DNA from: Gorsachius magnificus
Taxonomy: Eukaryota > Chordata > Aves > Pelecaniformes > Ardeidae
NCBI GenBank assembly: GCA_034008185.1
Contig: CM067084.1
Span: 65,424,599 to 65,488,598, forward strand
Direction of reading: 5' to 3'
DNA: 64,000 nt
Part shown: one piece after another, positions 21,966 to 36,500 of the stretch
Layout: every line of letters begins with the position of its first letter
Numbering within the stretch: the first letter of the stretch is position 1
The notes under the pieces: model-generated
Databases searched by the model: none
Seen by the model: the letters and a program-made list of their open reading frames with translations, nothing else
What the model was told of the DNA's origin: nothing
Made by a program: the position numbers and the translations under genes

Positions 21966-24900
21966 GGACTTGCATTGACGTTAATAGCAGAAAAAAGGGT
22001 TTAGCACCAAACAGCACCAGGTCTTTTTTAATTTATTTTAGATAACACCACTGTTAATAGCTGTCATGTCACAAGTGGAATGAGTGAATGCGTGCATATG
22101 CATCTGTGTAACAATGTGCAATAATAAAGACATAATAATTCTGTATGTGCTCACATACACAAGGTAAATCTCACTATCTTTGTTTGAAAGGCAGCACAGC
22201 TCCAAACATTTTTGGTTTTGAAGCCTCATAGACCTTTTCCCTTTCTTCATTTCTCACTCTCTCTATAGGGTGAAGGACATGAGGGCAAGTATATTGCTGA
22301 CAAGAAAAACCTTGCTTAATGAAAATAAGCTGAGCTAAAGATTCTAGAAGAAGGATACCTCAACACTGAAATGATATGTATTTGCTTTCTGTGCATTTTA
22401 GCACCAAATGGATGAAACACTGGTGCCAGCAACTGGAGTGTAGATAAGGAACAGATCAAGAGCTTTTCGTGTGGAAAGATTGCATTAGCCCAGGGAACAA
22501 TAGTCTCCAGATACTGCTGAGCCACAGCGTAAAGAGGAAATATAATTTAAACAAGTGAGAGCAGGTATATATTACCCACTGACCTACTGCCATGGTTCTC
22601 ATTTCTTAACCTTTAAAGAGAAACATCTGTCTGTTGGAGGACAAAAGAATGGTCCTGTTGTAGAAGAGAATGTGACATATATCAACCCACAGTAAAATAT
22701 GGCTTATGTGTATAGAGCATTCTTCACACAAATGAATACATACATACACAAAGTCTGCATTATTAATTTTATTTTCTTCCCTCAAAATAATAAAAAATCA
22801 AAACAAAGCCCAAATGTTTCTATGCAATGGTTTTAAAGGAATGTTTTGCACAAGAGAAGCAATCTTTCCAGTTTTGTACGTCATATTATGTGATGGCATA
22901 AAGGGTGACTGCAGACACCCTTTATTCAGCATTACATTTTATCACCATTATGGGAGTTTTCTTTCACTGTAATATTTAGGGTTCGTCCTGCTTCTGAGCA
23001 GCCACCTCCGTGGCCCAGTCCCACATTGCTACAGACCCCTCCACCCCGGCTAGCAACGTGCGGAGAAACTGGGAAATGGGTCAGCCCGGCTCAGCAGCGT
23101 TCAGCTAGGTGCATTCCTAAAAATTTTTTCATGGCAGTTCAGATAATTTTAAAATTTTTTGCAAGCTGAGATTATCTTATATTTACATATAAATATATTC
23201 ATGAATTGCGGGAGATCTCTTATGGGAAAACCCTTGAGCAGACCTAGCTGAAGGAAGGGCTGCTCCCTCAAAAAAACATCCAGGGCCTCCAAACTCACCA
23301 CAGTCTGAGCAGAAATGCATACTTAGAAGCCAAATGGATCTGCTAAGCTCGGTGTCACAACAGAGCAACCTTTGAAAAGAATCCAAGACAGAGTTTATGA
23401 CACTATTTTATTGGGGTTTTAGAGATAACCTCTTACGGATATCTCTGCAGAAAATGGGTAGCTGTGCCTCAGTTTTTTCTTTTCATTAATGCTCAGTTTT
23501 AGTAACACCACTGCTAGCTCCTCTTGTGAGGAATTTTAAGGAAGCAGCTGTTATAAAAATAGCAAACAGTCAAAGGACATTAACCTGGAAACTTTTGACA
23601 CTAACAGGCATAGGTATTGGGCACCACAGAAAATTTTTAGTTAGTATTTAGACTATCAGCAATGTATCACCTTAAAACAAGAGTCTATGTTACTGAATAT
23701 CATTTACATTAAGACAGAAATTTGTTTTTTTGATCTCCATATTATCCTGTAATGACCCCTTTGAGCTGATCTTCTTTCAGCACCATCTGGTACCAGAAAA
23801 AGTAAGTACCTACATGTATACTTTTTCAAATCTTCATATGCAGTTAATACTTTCCCTTGGTCCAGTAACATAGTCCACAGATAGGACTGGTCATGTTCAG
23901 AAAGGAGAAAACCTATAACCTGGTGAATTTAATATTATGTATTTGAATATTGGCTGGTAGCAAATAAGCAGCTACTTACTGAGTTTTATGCAATATTTAA
24001 AATAACCAATTCAACTATATACTATTCTAGAATACTAGCTAGGAAACTATATCTATCCTCCTAAGACTAAAACCACTCCTAGTCCTCCTAAGACAAAAAA
24101 TATGTAAATAATATTTGCCTGCACAGTAATGTACCATTTTTGTCACCTTTACAATTACTGGCTTTACAACATGGAAATGATTGACTTCCAGGGGAAGGTA
24201 TTCAGCACAAGCAAAGACAGGAGAACATGACCGGAGCAACATGCTTACCTAAAAGTTGATCTTGTTCCCGCTGAATGGCTTCACAACTGCCATGGAAGCA
24301 GGACTACCTATTTGCTTTTATGTGCTCCTTTCAAAGATGCAGGCATAACCTGCAGATTCCTTTCACGTGTCTCCACCTCTTGTAAGTCAGCTTTTTGTTC
24401 CAGCTACCTCATACACCCTGGAAATTACAGAGCTTCTCTACTGGAATTAAATACAATTAAGAACAAAAGCTGTTTTCGAAGTGACATGTTTAAAAAATAA
24501 TACTTTCAGTGTAATTAATATAGCTGTGAATTAACATTGTTATTTTCTTCTCAGACCAAATTATAGCTTGAGATAACTATATGCTGCTTCCAGCGAATTC
24601 TATGAAGTACATTTACAAATGTGCACATACATTTTAGAGGTTTAGTAGAGCAGCCATGTCTTGTGCCCTTCATTATATCAGAGCCTGATCTTACACCTAA
24701 ATTCCAAGACATACAGTTTCTGTCAGATTATTGTATCTCTCCAAGACATTTAGTAGAAGACTAGCAGTGAATATACCACCTCAGCTTTTCCCTTTGTTCT
24801 GTTAATCCAGGTATTCCAAAATTAACATAGAGGCGGGAAAAATAAAAATAAGAAACGCTGAAGCAGTGGAAAACAGTCAGCTAAAGCAGACAAGGGAAAA

Positions 24901-27900
24901 TTGTGGTTAAAAGGAAAAAGGTTTAAAACCACCATGTCTTTTTTTTATTTTCCTTTCTCTCTTACCTCAAGACTCATCCTCAGGCATGTGTGTGGTCTAC
25001 AGAGACCACAGAAGAGTTCCTGTCATACACCCATATTTATGCATTTAAAATGTGGAAAACACAAGTTCTTTCTCTTTGCTATTGAAACACAGAGTAACCA
25101 AAAATCAATACGTCGTGGCTGTGGGGCACATTGCATCTATGAACACAGAAGCACTATGTGCAGGAAGGAAGGAAGCACCACTATCTCCACTGGGAAAATT
25201 TTGTATTACAGCTCTATGGAGCCCATCCGAGCTGGCACTCCTGGAGTGGACGGCCCCACTCCCTACCTGCAGGGTAGGTTCCTAAAAGTGTCTTGAGTCT
25301 GACCCTGAGTCTGTGCAGCCACAGGTGATAAAGCCAGCAAAAATAAGGTATGATTTTGCAGGGTGGTGTTCTGCTGTGCAAGACGGCTGAAGCCAGTTGA
25401 CCCTACAGCTGCACAATTGCAATTTCCAATCAAGGGGAAGGGGCCAAAGACAGACGGGAAGCAGGACTGCTGACTGCTGCTTTCAGAGGCAGTCACTGTG
25501 AGATGAAGATACATGAGAAATCCATTTTGAGATATAAGAGCTACCAGGGTACGATGTAGTGGCAGTACCCAAAGCTGGTGCAGGTCTAGGTCTCCAGCCT
25601 CATGACCAAAGTGCTCGGAGAAGAAACTACATGTATAGTTGTGAGAGGGTGAGAGGACCAGACCGAGTCAGTTGTATTTTAGATAGCTAAGTCATTTGCT
25701 GAGTGGGGATGTGCTTGATGTTTAAATGCTTCCCTGAGCTGCAACCTTAATGAACTTCAATGAAGAAAGGCTATGATGGGAAAGAAGTTGAGAGAGGAAG
25801 ATGCAGAAATAAATGATGATGTTGAGAGAACCAAAAAAACCCCTTTCTATCCCTGATCTTCCTCCACAGGGGAAGGGAGGGAATAAACAATCCACATTTC
25901 CCAATTTATTGTCAGTCATTGACTTGGCTGTAACATTTATCACTCTTTTAATCCACCACAAATTCTTTTTTTGACTCCATGGCACAAGCTTATCATCAAC
26001 TAGCAAAAAATCTCTTCTTTCTCCCTTCATGGACCAGAGCAGGCAAAGGGACAGCACACACCATTCCATGTCTTTGCCCTTCTGTGAAAGCTCAGTGAGG
26101 TGGTGTAGCACAAGTGTGTGGCCGGACTTCCTTTCTGCCACTGATTTTCAAGCCATTTGCAACTTTGTGCTGGGATGGCTGCTATGCCTGGACCTTTTGG
26201 AGCAGAAAATGGAGGGTGGGGACCAACACAGGTATAGTTTCCTCTATTCTTTTCTCTCCCTTTCCCCAAACACCAGCACACAGATAGAAGATGATATAAC
26301 CTGTATTGTTCATAGAATTAGTGTCTCCAATGCATTTTGCTGCTCTAATTATCTGCTTTGTTTTCCTCTGCCTCTGATTCTCCTCCTCACCAGATCAAGT
26401 GTATTGTCATGTACCATTTGAAATTTCTGGAACACAAAACACTAGCATACATTTCACAAAATTATACATTTACAGTATATGTCCCAGCTTTTTAGCATGG
26501 GTGACAATGATGTACTTTAGTTACAATCGAGAACATCAACAGATTGTATTACAATCTGTCACACATTCTCAGGAGGGAGAAATTGGCAGCTCGCTACTGA
26601 AGAACAGTAATCAAGCATCTGGAATATTACAGTACAAGTAGATTTTATATGATCTGACTAGTTGAAGCAATTTATAATAATGAATTTTTAAAAATGAGCT
26701 TGCCAACTAGAGGTCTCTGTAACAAGCTTATGTTCATATTGACACCAGGATACTTAATGCATGTGTCTCTGATCAATAGTATCTCTCATCTATTTTACTA
26801 ATGACACTGTTCTAAATTATCTGCACCCAAAGTAGATGCATCTTAAAGGGGAAAAAAAAAAAAAAAGGCCTCTTGGTCCTAATCAAAATTAATACCCTAT
26901 TTTTATAGATGCCTAATGCCCAGGAAGAACTTTAAGAATGCTCAGTAAGCAAAACATTTGTGTCATTTTCTGCACCATTGGCAAGTAAAACATAATAACT
27001 GCTTTCTCTCATGTGAGGAAAATGATATATTGAACAATCTGACAAAAAAAGAAAGGCTGTCAAAAAATAATCCAAAGGGGGGAAAAATGTCTTCTCGTCT
27101 CTGTCACTCTGAGCTTTGACCATTACAACAGTTTCTTTTGTTCAGATAAAACCAATAAGAAAAGAATCAAAGAAACTGTGAATATGATGTTTAATTCCTG
27201 AAAGCATGAGTTATTAATGTTCTAGCTGAGGTGCAAAGCTCAATATAGTAGCCTACACTGACAGGGATCCCAGGCCAAAAAGCTGCTAAGCTGCTTCTAA
27301 GGTTGCATCCGTCAATCACCAGCACACAAGACAGAAAGGACAAAGCTAAAGAGAATGCCACAATGTTATTTCAAGACAAATATTTAAAATAGAAGGCAAA
27401 ATGAAATTCAAAAGTAACCTATACAATTATTTTAAAATGTAGTAATGCACATTAGATTTATTCAAACAAATTTAAAATTTTTCCTATCTTCCAATTCTGA
27501 AAATATGTTTCTGAAATGGAGACTTGAAACAGAAATTGTAGGAAAGTCCTTAAGAAGGATATAGTTTATGATTAAGGCACATGGTTAAGAATTAAGGTCT
27601 AAGACACTTCAAACCTGGGGTACTTATGAAATATATAGTAAGAAGAATTAAATAGCTTTGATTTATTGCTAGACTTAAAACCAGAATAGCTAAATACAGA
27701 CTTGCAGAGCCTTAAAGCCATGGTCAAACACAGTTCTTTCAATCAATGACAGCTGTACAGCCAAAGCTCTGACTGGGAACAGCAGAGGACATGAGCTAAA
27801 CGAAGGAATCAGACTGGTCATACAACATTCTTGCTCCCCCGTCCTCCTCTTCTTGACCCCAAAACAACTTCTGCTTCAGATAGTCAAGCTGGTCCTGAAC

Positions 27901-30900
27901 TTCAAGACCCATGCTGGGCCACTTTAGGAACAGGAGGAGAGAGCTGCTATATCTCTCCTTCCCTTCTGATCCAGCAAGTGAAGGGAAGCTTCCCATCACT
28001 TCTGTCGGTCATACTAGGCTGAAGGAGAAAACTTACTCAGGGATACCCATTTCCTTCTGCCCACACCTGGCAATAGACACACATACACTACCAGGTTACA
28101 GGTCTTTGGTGTGTCTCAGGGTCAAGAAAAACACCATCTACAAGGAAATCTTCACATAACTGATGGCTCTAACCCTTTCACAACTCACTGGTTTAGGTGA
28201 CCTAGGAGAGCAGGTGTTCCTCTGACCAAGAGCCAGCCTTATACCCAGTGCCTCTCCTCCTACTGTTATGTCCTGAATCCTGCAGAGCCTTTCACAGTCA
28301 TCACACAGCATGCATCTGTTGATCCTTCTCAAAAAAACCATTGGATCAGCCTCATCAAGAGTTAGAGCTATAAGAACACTTCTGAATTCCTCTCTTGCCT
28401 TTCTTGGATTTGTCTTAGTGCTGAAAAAGGGGATTCTAGAGCTAGATGCAGCTTAAGAAGCACCATAGTTTTCAGAGGAAGTCACACTGTCTCCCTTGAG
28501 TTTGGCCTAGTTCAACCTTATTACTTAACTCAGCTTCATTAGGTCCACTCTTTTTGGAAGATGATCCCAAAGAGGCAATGGAAACCCTAAAAGCCTTATG
28601 AGTTATCAGACTAAGTTGGGAAGACTTCAGTCATAACACTAAGAGAAGAACAACAGAGCCTCAAAGGTCCTGGTGTGATGTAGAGGAATGAAGACACACA
28701 AGCTCCTTTGTGTTTACACACAGAGCCTTAAAGAGCAGAGAAGGAGCTTTCCAGAGCACTGGAGTTATCCAGAGTGGAGACTCCTGTAAAAAGGGGTTAA
28801 AATCGGCTCTTAGAATTTGTTTTGAACAAGGTGAACACCCTTGAGCTAGAAATGTAGCAACATGTGGACCTTTCAGTTTAAAACTAGTTTTTGTATGTTA
28901 AGGTTGGCGGACAGCCTGACTAAGCTGCAGGTGCCTTCCTTCTGAACTTTCCTCCTAATGTTTTCTGTGTACCTGCTGTTCTGTTTAAAAATGTGACACA
29001 GCTCAGACTCAGAGCAGTGATCACCTCTTCTGACTTGGAGATCTCACTGCCTGCAGACCATTGTCAGGGCGCTTTGTGGAAGATGAGGGAGGGAGAAAAC
29101 GGGAAGCAGCAGCACATGGATTAAGGCTGGGGAGAGATAGAACAGCTATGCTGATGGAGAAAAGAGGGTCACCACAGCACATTTTGTGATACCAAACTGT
29201 GCCTAAGGGGTTCAAAAGTGACTGGGTATGACTCCCAGTATGAACACAGGCAGTGTGGGTGATTTGGCAAATGCCAAGGGAAGCAATGAGGGGGATCAGG
29301 CAGTGCCTAGGGCACCAGCATCTGATGTGAGTACTACAGAGGAGGTTGGCCCCAGGAAAAGGAATGAGGCGCTGAACTCCTGGCAGGGATTGATTGCTTT
29401 AACATCAAAAGATTGAGTGCTACAGTAGCTCATTTCTTTGTTTTTACAGTCTGGAAGGCTCCACAGGGATAATTCCTGCTCTGCTCCCTTGCCAGGGAGG
29501 AAGCCCAGCACATATGACCTCTGATAGATGTTTCTCCCCCACTGTTAGGGAACCGCAGAAGAGCGCCTGTCAGTTCAGGACATCCGCAGAGGCATAGCTA
29601 ACCCACACACACATGTAAAAGAGCCTCACTATTCCCTAAAAGAAATAACTTTATGGAGGAAACCTGAATAGCTGCGTGAAGAGCAGAAAGTCATAGAATA
29701 CATTAAGATGCCACTTCTCTATGGAACAGCTTGAGCATGACCAATAGGGCTGTGACAATAACGATGTATACAGGCAAAGCTGCTGCTTCTCTTGCTGTTC
29801 TGCTTTTGAAGCATGAAGAACCATAACCAGCTATTTGCATTTATTCGAAGAGGACTAAGAACAAGGACCGCAAGTACAGAACTGAAAGATCAAACAGGGG
29901 CCAAAAAAATGAGGGGAAATCATGGGCTAAGAGGCAAAAAAAGCAACAAGGAGAGCTCTGAGTACTGAGAGCAGTGCTACAAGAATTAGACCAGTCCTCT
30001 TGTTTTGAGACTGGGAGCAGAAAGAAGACAGAAGGGCTGCTGAGATGTGATGGACCACTATGAGGGTCTTCACATTTAAGAAGGAATGAACAGATAGGGT
30101 TCTCCTTTCTACGAGGAGGAGAAGAGGAGGAAAAGCAAAGACAGCTGGAGCTTGAAGAGTGTGACAAAAAGGAGGGGAAAGATTCCTGACCCAGCTTTCT
30201 GATTAGGGTGGTAATGTTGTGTTTCCTACAGCCCTGAACGGATTTTAGTGGGCTGAAAGGTTGATACTGATTTTGCAAAGCAACAACTTCCTGATGGGGT
30301 TTTCTTAAGTCAATAGAAACTGGATCACTAAAACCTACCAAGTAATTTTAAAATCCAAATCTGCACATTCGTTCATGTGAATTTTATGGCATTTTCTTGT
30401 AGATGAAAATGAAAATTAGGGTTGTTTGATTTGGTTTGGAGGGGGTCTCACTGCTATTAATGAAATTCTATTGCTCAGTGTACTGGAACCAACTTATAAT
30501 ATCCTATCGTACCTCAAAATTTACATAAATATTTCCCAAACCATTTCCTTAGAGTTTAGAGAAAAAAACACAATACACAAACATAAATTCATTTAATTTC
30601 ATGGTTAGTTCCTTAAGACTCTTTCAGTAAGTGTCCTCTAAAATATTTCCTGTATACAATGAATTCTTCACAAAATAAGATTTGACTGCAGCATAGTGTT
30701 TCTTATTAAACACTCACCAAAAAGGGGGAAGCTACTTTTTTAATGTAGAGGTTGGTATGAAAGACTTATCTCTATGAACGTGTTTGTTGTATGAGTCCTT
30801 ATGGGAGGGACAGGAAAACCTTCTGACAGAATATTGCTTAAGAAATGGACCAAGGTGTTCTATCTTTTGGTCATTTTACGATATATTACTTCATACAGCA

Positions 30901-33430
30901 GCAAAGCCAAAAGCAGATTTGTTAACATCCATCACATCGTTTTTCAAAATTACTTTAGAAATGTGAGCTAAGTGTTGGATATTGTAACAGTTTTTTTCCA
31001 TTATGTGTGAGAGTATAATAAAATAGTAATAAAAGCTCTTTATTTACACAGTATCTCAACAGTTCTGCTTACACAAGACATTTTCATCCTATTCCATTTT
31101 TAACAGTTGCAAACATAATGCTAATTTTGCAGCTGATATTGCAAAGGACAAGTCATGTTCAGCATCATGTCAGCTAGCTGTACTTAACTCATTGAGGATA
31201 CAGCTTCAATTTGAGTGTATGATATGATTACTACCAGAACTTGGCCTTTTCTACACCACCCGAAAAATCACACCAAACCCTGTCAGCTAACTTTAGTCTT
31301 AAAAATTATATTTAAAGAGGATAATATTTGCACTCTCTCAAGCTATATTTCTTTTATTCAAACAGGACTTCCTCCATAAGGATGACTCACTGGGTTTCAA
31401 AAATTAAGTATTTTCTCATCTTTTATGAAGAACTTCCAGGTGCAGCAAGATACAATCACATCTCTGTGAGATATGAACTTGTGTTATTTTTGCTTCTAAT
31501 TAACCCTTTCATTTTGCTACATTAATTCTCTGTATTAATTGAGAATCAAAAAATAGAGCTACCTCACTGTTCCTGTTGTATTTCATTGCCAATTCTTCCC
31601 TCTCCTCTGCCCACATTTTCCCACTGACGTAGCTGAATGTACAGAGAGGCTCCTGGGTCTAAAGCTTAGTGCTCCGCAAATCCTCATGGCCTTTAGCATT
31701 TGCTCTGTCTTCATCCGTTGCCCTAATACATCAACCTGGGGAGTTTGAGCCAAAATCTGTTTAGAGACAGGAGGTTAAACCTGAAGCCTCTGTTCTGTGT
31801 GTGCTGGCTGACACTCTTGTTGTCCCCAGCTGCCCGTCTCAGCTGGGCATTGCCCTCACAGCAGACAGGGACCAGGGGCCTGCGGGGCAGAAACCGGTGG
31901 TGGCTTGCAGGGATGGTTGCTCATCAGCAATACACTCAGATAACTTCGTTAGTACCTCTGTGAGTCACAGCAAAACTGCTTCAGGATTCCAGAACAGCAG
32001 TGGGATCCATTTAGCTGTTGTAATGCCTAAAACACTTAAACAACTGAAAAATTTACCCTTGGTCTTTCTGAAACTAAGCTGTGGCTCCTCCCTAAGGACA
32101 AAAGAATACAGCAAGTATCTGGAACAGTGGCTCCCAAACACTTTAATAACAGACCACTGTCTAAATATTTTTAAGGACTTTCATACACTCTTCTCATATT
32201 TTATATTGGAAACACTACAGACAGTAAGGTTGCCATGGGCAGTGGTTGTGTTAGTGGTCTATGGAGGACACTGACAACCTACACTAAATCCTACTGGAAA
32301 TATGATAACAAAGTGAAGCTTTCCAAGAAACAAAAGATATTCATTAGGAGGTCCCAAAATTCAGCTGATAATGAAAACATTCTGCACTAATTGCAGATAC
32401 TAGAATACATGTAATATAGGTAGCAAATAGTAATAGCTTTGTCCTTATTGTAAAAAGAGCCTTTAAAAACAGCAATGGGAATCTTTCAGTTATATGTATT
32501 TAATCATAAAATGCCTATTCATTTGAATCAGGAAGGAACTGGCCTTGGAAAATCTGGAAAACAACATACAGAAATTTCAGAAAACATCAAAACATTTCAT
32601 CCTGGTGCTTTGAAAATTTAAAATTACTTTTCCTGAACTAAAAGTAAGTTTAGAATATAATTATAATAAAACAAAAAGTTCAAAAAAACCACAGTCAAAT
32701 AGAGAAGACATATTTGAAGCTATTAAATAAAGTATTTCAGTTAAATTGAGCTGTCTGTTTTCCTCATTTTTGGTTGTGAAGACTTTTTGAGATTTTGATA
32801 TTGCATTCCTTTCTTGAATAGGACACATTTCATGCTCCAAAGATTGCACAGGAAACAAGCAAACAAACAAAAAATCCTTCCTATCCTAAATGAAAATTCA
32901 TCCTTTAGGGAAAAACTTTATAGCAGTGTCTCCTTGGCCTGGTGAAGGACTACCAAAATGCTCCGTGGAGCTGCATTGTAGTGCTGTGCTCAGAACAGTC
33001 CAGCTTTCCCCGACACTCATTGTTCTGCCTTCATCATATGAAGCTCTCCAGTTTCTTTGCTTAAGACTGTTTTACAAAAGCAATTATAAAGAATACTATT
33101 TTTGTGCTTTGAGTATTCTTCAGTCAATGAAGGTTACAATAACATTTTCTTTTTAACACGGGTGCTGAGCAAAAGGCCTAACCTTGCTGCTTCACAGCTC
33201 TGGAAACAATTGATCTGCTATTTCTTTCTGAAAGAATGAAGCTAGCTGGAGTGAATGCAGTATCACGTGGTTAGACCTGTACATACACTTTCTGTGTGAG
33301 TATTTCAGTTGTCCCCAGCTCTGTGATGCTTAATGTATTTATCTTGTGAACATGTTAATGAAGATGGCTAAGGACAAGAAACAGAATTACAAGGTGCTAA
33401 ACAACAGACTGACAGACATAAAAACAGAGA
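21966..33430. other. Long non-coding stretch
   Basis: Eleven kilobases with no defensible exon. Frames of 130-166 codons at 24901-25296 (+), 25722-26141 (-) and 29841-30341 (-) and one of 157 codons at 31801-32274 (+) have no recognisable domain and low-complexity or random-looking composition. Other items are a GC/CpG-rich patch at 22980-23105 (separate entry), a 12-bp direct repeat TCCTCCTAAGAC at 24056 and 24083, and an A15 run at 26852-26866. Confidence 0.5.
22980..23105. other. Isolated GC- and CpG-rich patch
   Basis: About 125 bp with several CpGs (GTTCGTCC, CTCCGTGG, CCCCGGCTAGCAACGTGCGGAG, CCCGGC, AGCGTT) inside strongly AT-rich DNA. No repeat family or coding frame is recognised. 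Confidence 0.5.
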
Positions 33431-33459
33431 CTTTTAAGAAGGTCTCTAGGAAGAGGAGG

Positions 33460-33595
33460 TTCGTAATCTAGTTGATTGCAAAGGGAATTAGATGCCTAAA
33501 AGTTATTATCTATTAGTACCTAGATCCACAAAAGCTTAATTATTATTTAAATACTTAGTTCCCACATTTTTCAAAGGGAATTAAAGGTTGTATGG
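33460..33595 (+). repeat. Ancient amniote interspersed repeat scrap (tentative)
   Basis: The phrases GGGAATTAGATGCCTAA, CTAGATCCACAAAAGCTTA, AAATACTTAGTTCCCAC and TTTTTCAAAGGGA follow the pattern of an old repeat seen widely in reptiles and birds (AGATGCCTAA, then GATCCACAAA, then TTAGGC-like words, then TTTTCAAA). Recognition is by eye and the family name is not assigned. Confidence 0.4.
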
Positions 33596-36500
33596 ACTAT
33601 GCTGAGCTGTAGGTTTTCTGTAGACACTAAAACAGATTTAAGTTGTCCAAGATCCATGCCCAGGTGCTACCAGGATCCCACAAATTCCACATGGGAGTTC
33701 CCAGCATCAGCTCACTCCCCTACAATTTTCTTTCTAACAGAGCACTCTGTGGCGCGTTGAGTTAAGCTATATTATTTGAAAAGGTTCACATGAACAACAT
33801 GGTCCTAGAATATCATTGTATTTGGTATGTGAGTGCCTGGCTGCTCTGTATAAAAGGAACGCCAAGAGTTGCAGGCCAGGGCAGCATCTGCAACAAGAGA
33901 AATCAGACCAAATTGGCAGCAAGACTTGGTTGACACACCTGCAATGTACACATGTGTACTTGCTGCATTTAATATAAGACAGCACGGCTGATACTACACA
34001 GATAATTTAACATCTTCGTTATTTAGTGTGATTTCCACTGATTCTTATAGAGATCAGCCTTTTTTCTTACAGTAAAAGAAGGCAGGTGATTTTTTTTACT
34101 GATGTTTTGTTCTAGCCAGCATATAACTCTACATTTAACAAATTAAAGCAGAGTCTTGTTTACGTGTAGACACTGTAACAGTTCTGTATTCAAGGATTTT
34201 CCACATCCATCACTGCATATGTAAAACTGGAAGTTGTCTTGGATTCATTTTGTGAAGTTAATCCAATAATACACCACTTACAGTAATTATTACTCTTAAA
34301 AAGACCACTAGAACTGTGACTGAGAAGGAGTTTTCTTGTATCAGAGAGTCAAGAGCCACTGGGATTTTTGTTCATATGGAGTGGGGTTTTTTGGGATCAT
34401 CTGGAAAGGTTATTTAATAAACATCCTGCTAGTGCGCTGACAATGACCACAGTCTCTCTTGATCTCTTCCTGTGGAACATTTTAGCTAAGACTTCCATCT
34501 TTTATTACAGAGCTTGTGTTTTTAATAGGATGCAGAAGTGTTTTATGGCCCATGAGATGTATAGATAGTGTGTAGACGGATGATACAGTGGACCCTTCAA
34601 ACATGATATGATTGCTGAGGATTACAGAGCATTAGACCTGATGATGCAGGTGACCATTTCCAGCCCTATATTCCTGTGCACTTCTCTTTCCATGCTTGGT
34701 CTGTATCTCCTCACATCTCTCACTTTTGTGGAAGAGATAGCTCCTAATACAGCACTTTGCTCAATTTTAGGGCTAGAGCACTCATCAGTGAAGGTCTTCA
34801 TCACAACTGCTAGAGCTGCTTCTTTTTTTTTTTCCCCACCGTCCACAGGGACAGAACTCACAGCCATGGAAATTTAATCAGTAGCAGTCGATTCAGGACA
34901 TTTGAATTCTCAAAAATACTGTACAGACTAGCCCTTATCCAGCAATTTATATAAATACCTGCTTAACCTCAAACATGCTAATAATCACACACTTCAAAGA
35001 AAGCTTTACTTTGCATATGAATATAAACTATGGTTTTAATGTACTTTAGTGAGAGCTGCATAGTCTAGCGAGAGTGCCCTTGTGGCATGATAAAAGGTTG
35101 TAGCGCTTCTTTAAGTACAGATCTATAAATCTTTTGGTGATCATGCCAAGCCAATCACTAATCTGGTGGTTTAATGGAAAAAGAAAAAAAAAATCACTTA
35201 CTTAAACTAGTGAATCTCAGCCTTGAAGTTCAAGACCTAATTGGTTTCCTATATCTCAAACTCTATTAAATTATGTACTCCGTATTTTTCAGATTTTCTG
35301 CGTTGTGGAAAGAAACAAACAAAAAATTTAATTTAAAATAGCATGTATATAAAATAAATGTAATATGTCAATGTGTGAGCCATATTTACCTGATACATCT
35401 GTAGCCGTTCCACCTAATTCTTGGCAAAGTAGAAAACTACTGGTCAAATGTATTTAAAAAATTCCTTTATTAATTTTACCCTGAGAGGCATTTCATTTCG
35501 TAACATGTCTTCCCTAAGTACAGATGGGAATTAATAGTATGCTGTCCAGTAGAGTATAACTTGGTAAGGTTTTTGTATAGCATATATAAGGAAAAATATG
35601 TTGATGTTCCAGGGAAGTCTTTGGTGATGTAGCACTTCTCCCCAAGCACACGTAATCTCTTCCATCCATCAGAGTAAAAAATATGTGTTAGTTATACACA
35701 AAGAAAGCTTCCTCTGCATCCTAGAGAGAAAGCTCTGCCAGAAAGGCTTTATCTTTTTTGACCCTTTAACTCAAATTTATGTGAACTTCATGCCACACAG
35801 TCTGTTTGAAAGAGTAGGAAATATGTTAGACTGATGATCAGAAACTAGTAAAATATGTATATGCATAGTTAAAGCAGATGTATCAAAGTCATGCAGGATA
35901 TTTTGTCTGGTGTGCTCCCAAAGATTTGTATCACCATATTAAGTTTATAGTCTAAACTGTATTACTAGCTTCCTTAAAGATGGAAATTGCTTGTTACCTC
36001 TGAAACACCTTTGTAAATAATTCACACGTCATCCTCAAGAGAACTACTTTTGACAGAAATATGTGGAATTTGTAACTACAAGTTCCATGTTCAGCTCAAT
36101 TATAACATAAAACATCTAAGAGAAAAAATAAGTGTAAGCATATGTCATAAAAATTAAAATGCTTTTAAAGGGGAAAGTCCTCTGCATAAATTTATGTAAC
36201 CCTTGAGAATAAAGCAATCCACCCTTTCTAAGTGAAATGACAGCAATAACTGAATAGCCCTAGAGATCTCTACTTGTGAATGATTTTTGGTGGAGAAGAA
36301 GGGATGTCTCATAATATAGACACCCAATAATTTGGTATTAAATGTTTCATAAAATGCAACTGTAAAAATATCTAATATAACACATTTACTTATTCCCTTT
36401 TTCAATCATAAGACAAACCCTTCAAAAGCACTGAAGTCAGTATCTTAAAAGTTCTTCACACAAGGCCTTAAAAAGTTTATGCACCCAATTCCCATAGAAT

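Noticed and set aside
24056..24094. 12-bp direct repeat as a possible CRISPR or array
   Set aside because: Only two units with 27-bp period in vertebrate-type DNA.
29841..30341. 166-codon frame on the - strand
   Set aside because: Ser/Phe/Leu-rich text from a purine-rich + strand, no domain, no supporting structure. Read as chance.
31801..32274. 157-codon frame on the + strand
   Set aside because: No recognisable domain or motif; overlaps another frame in the same region. Not enough to call a gene.
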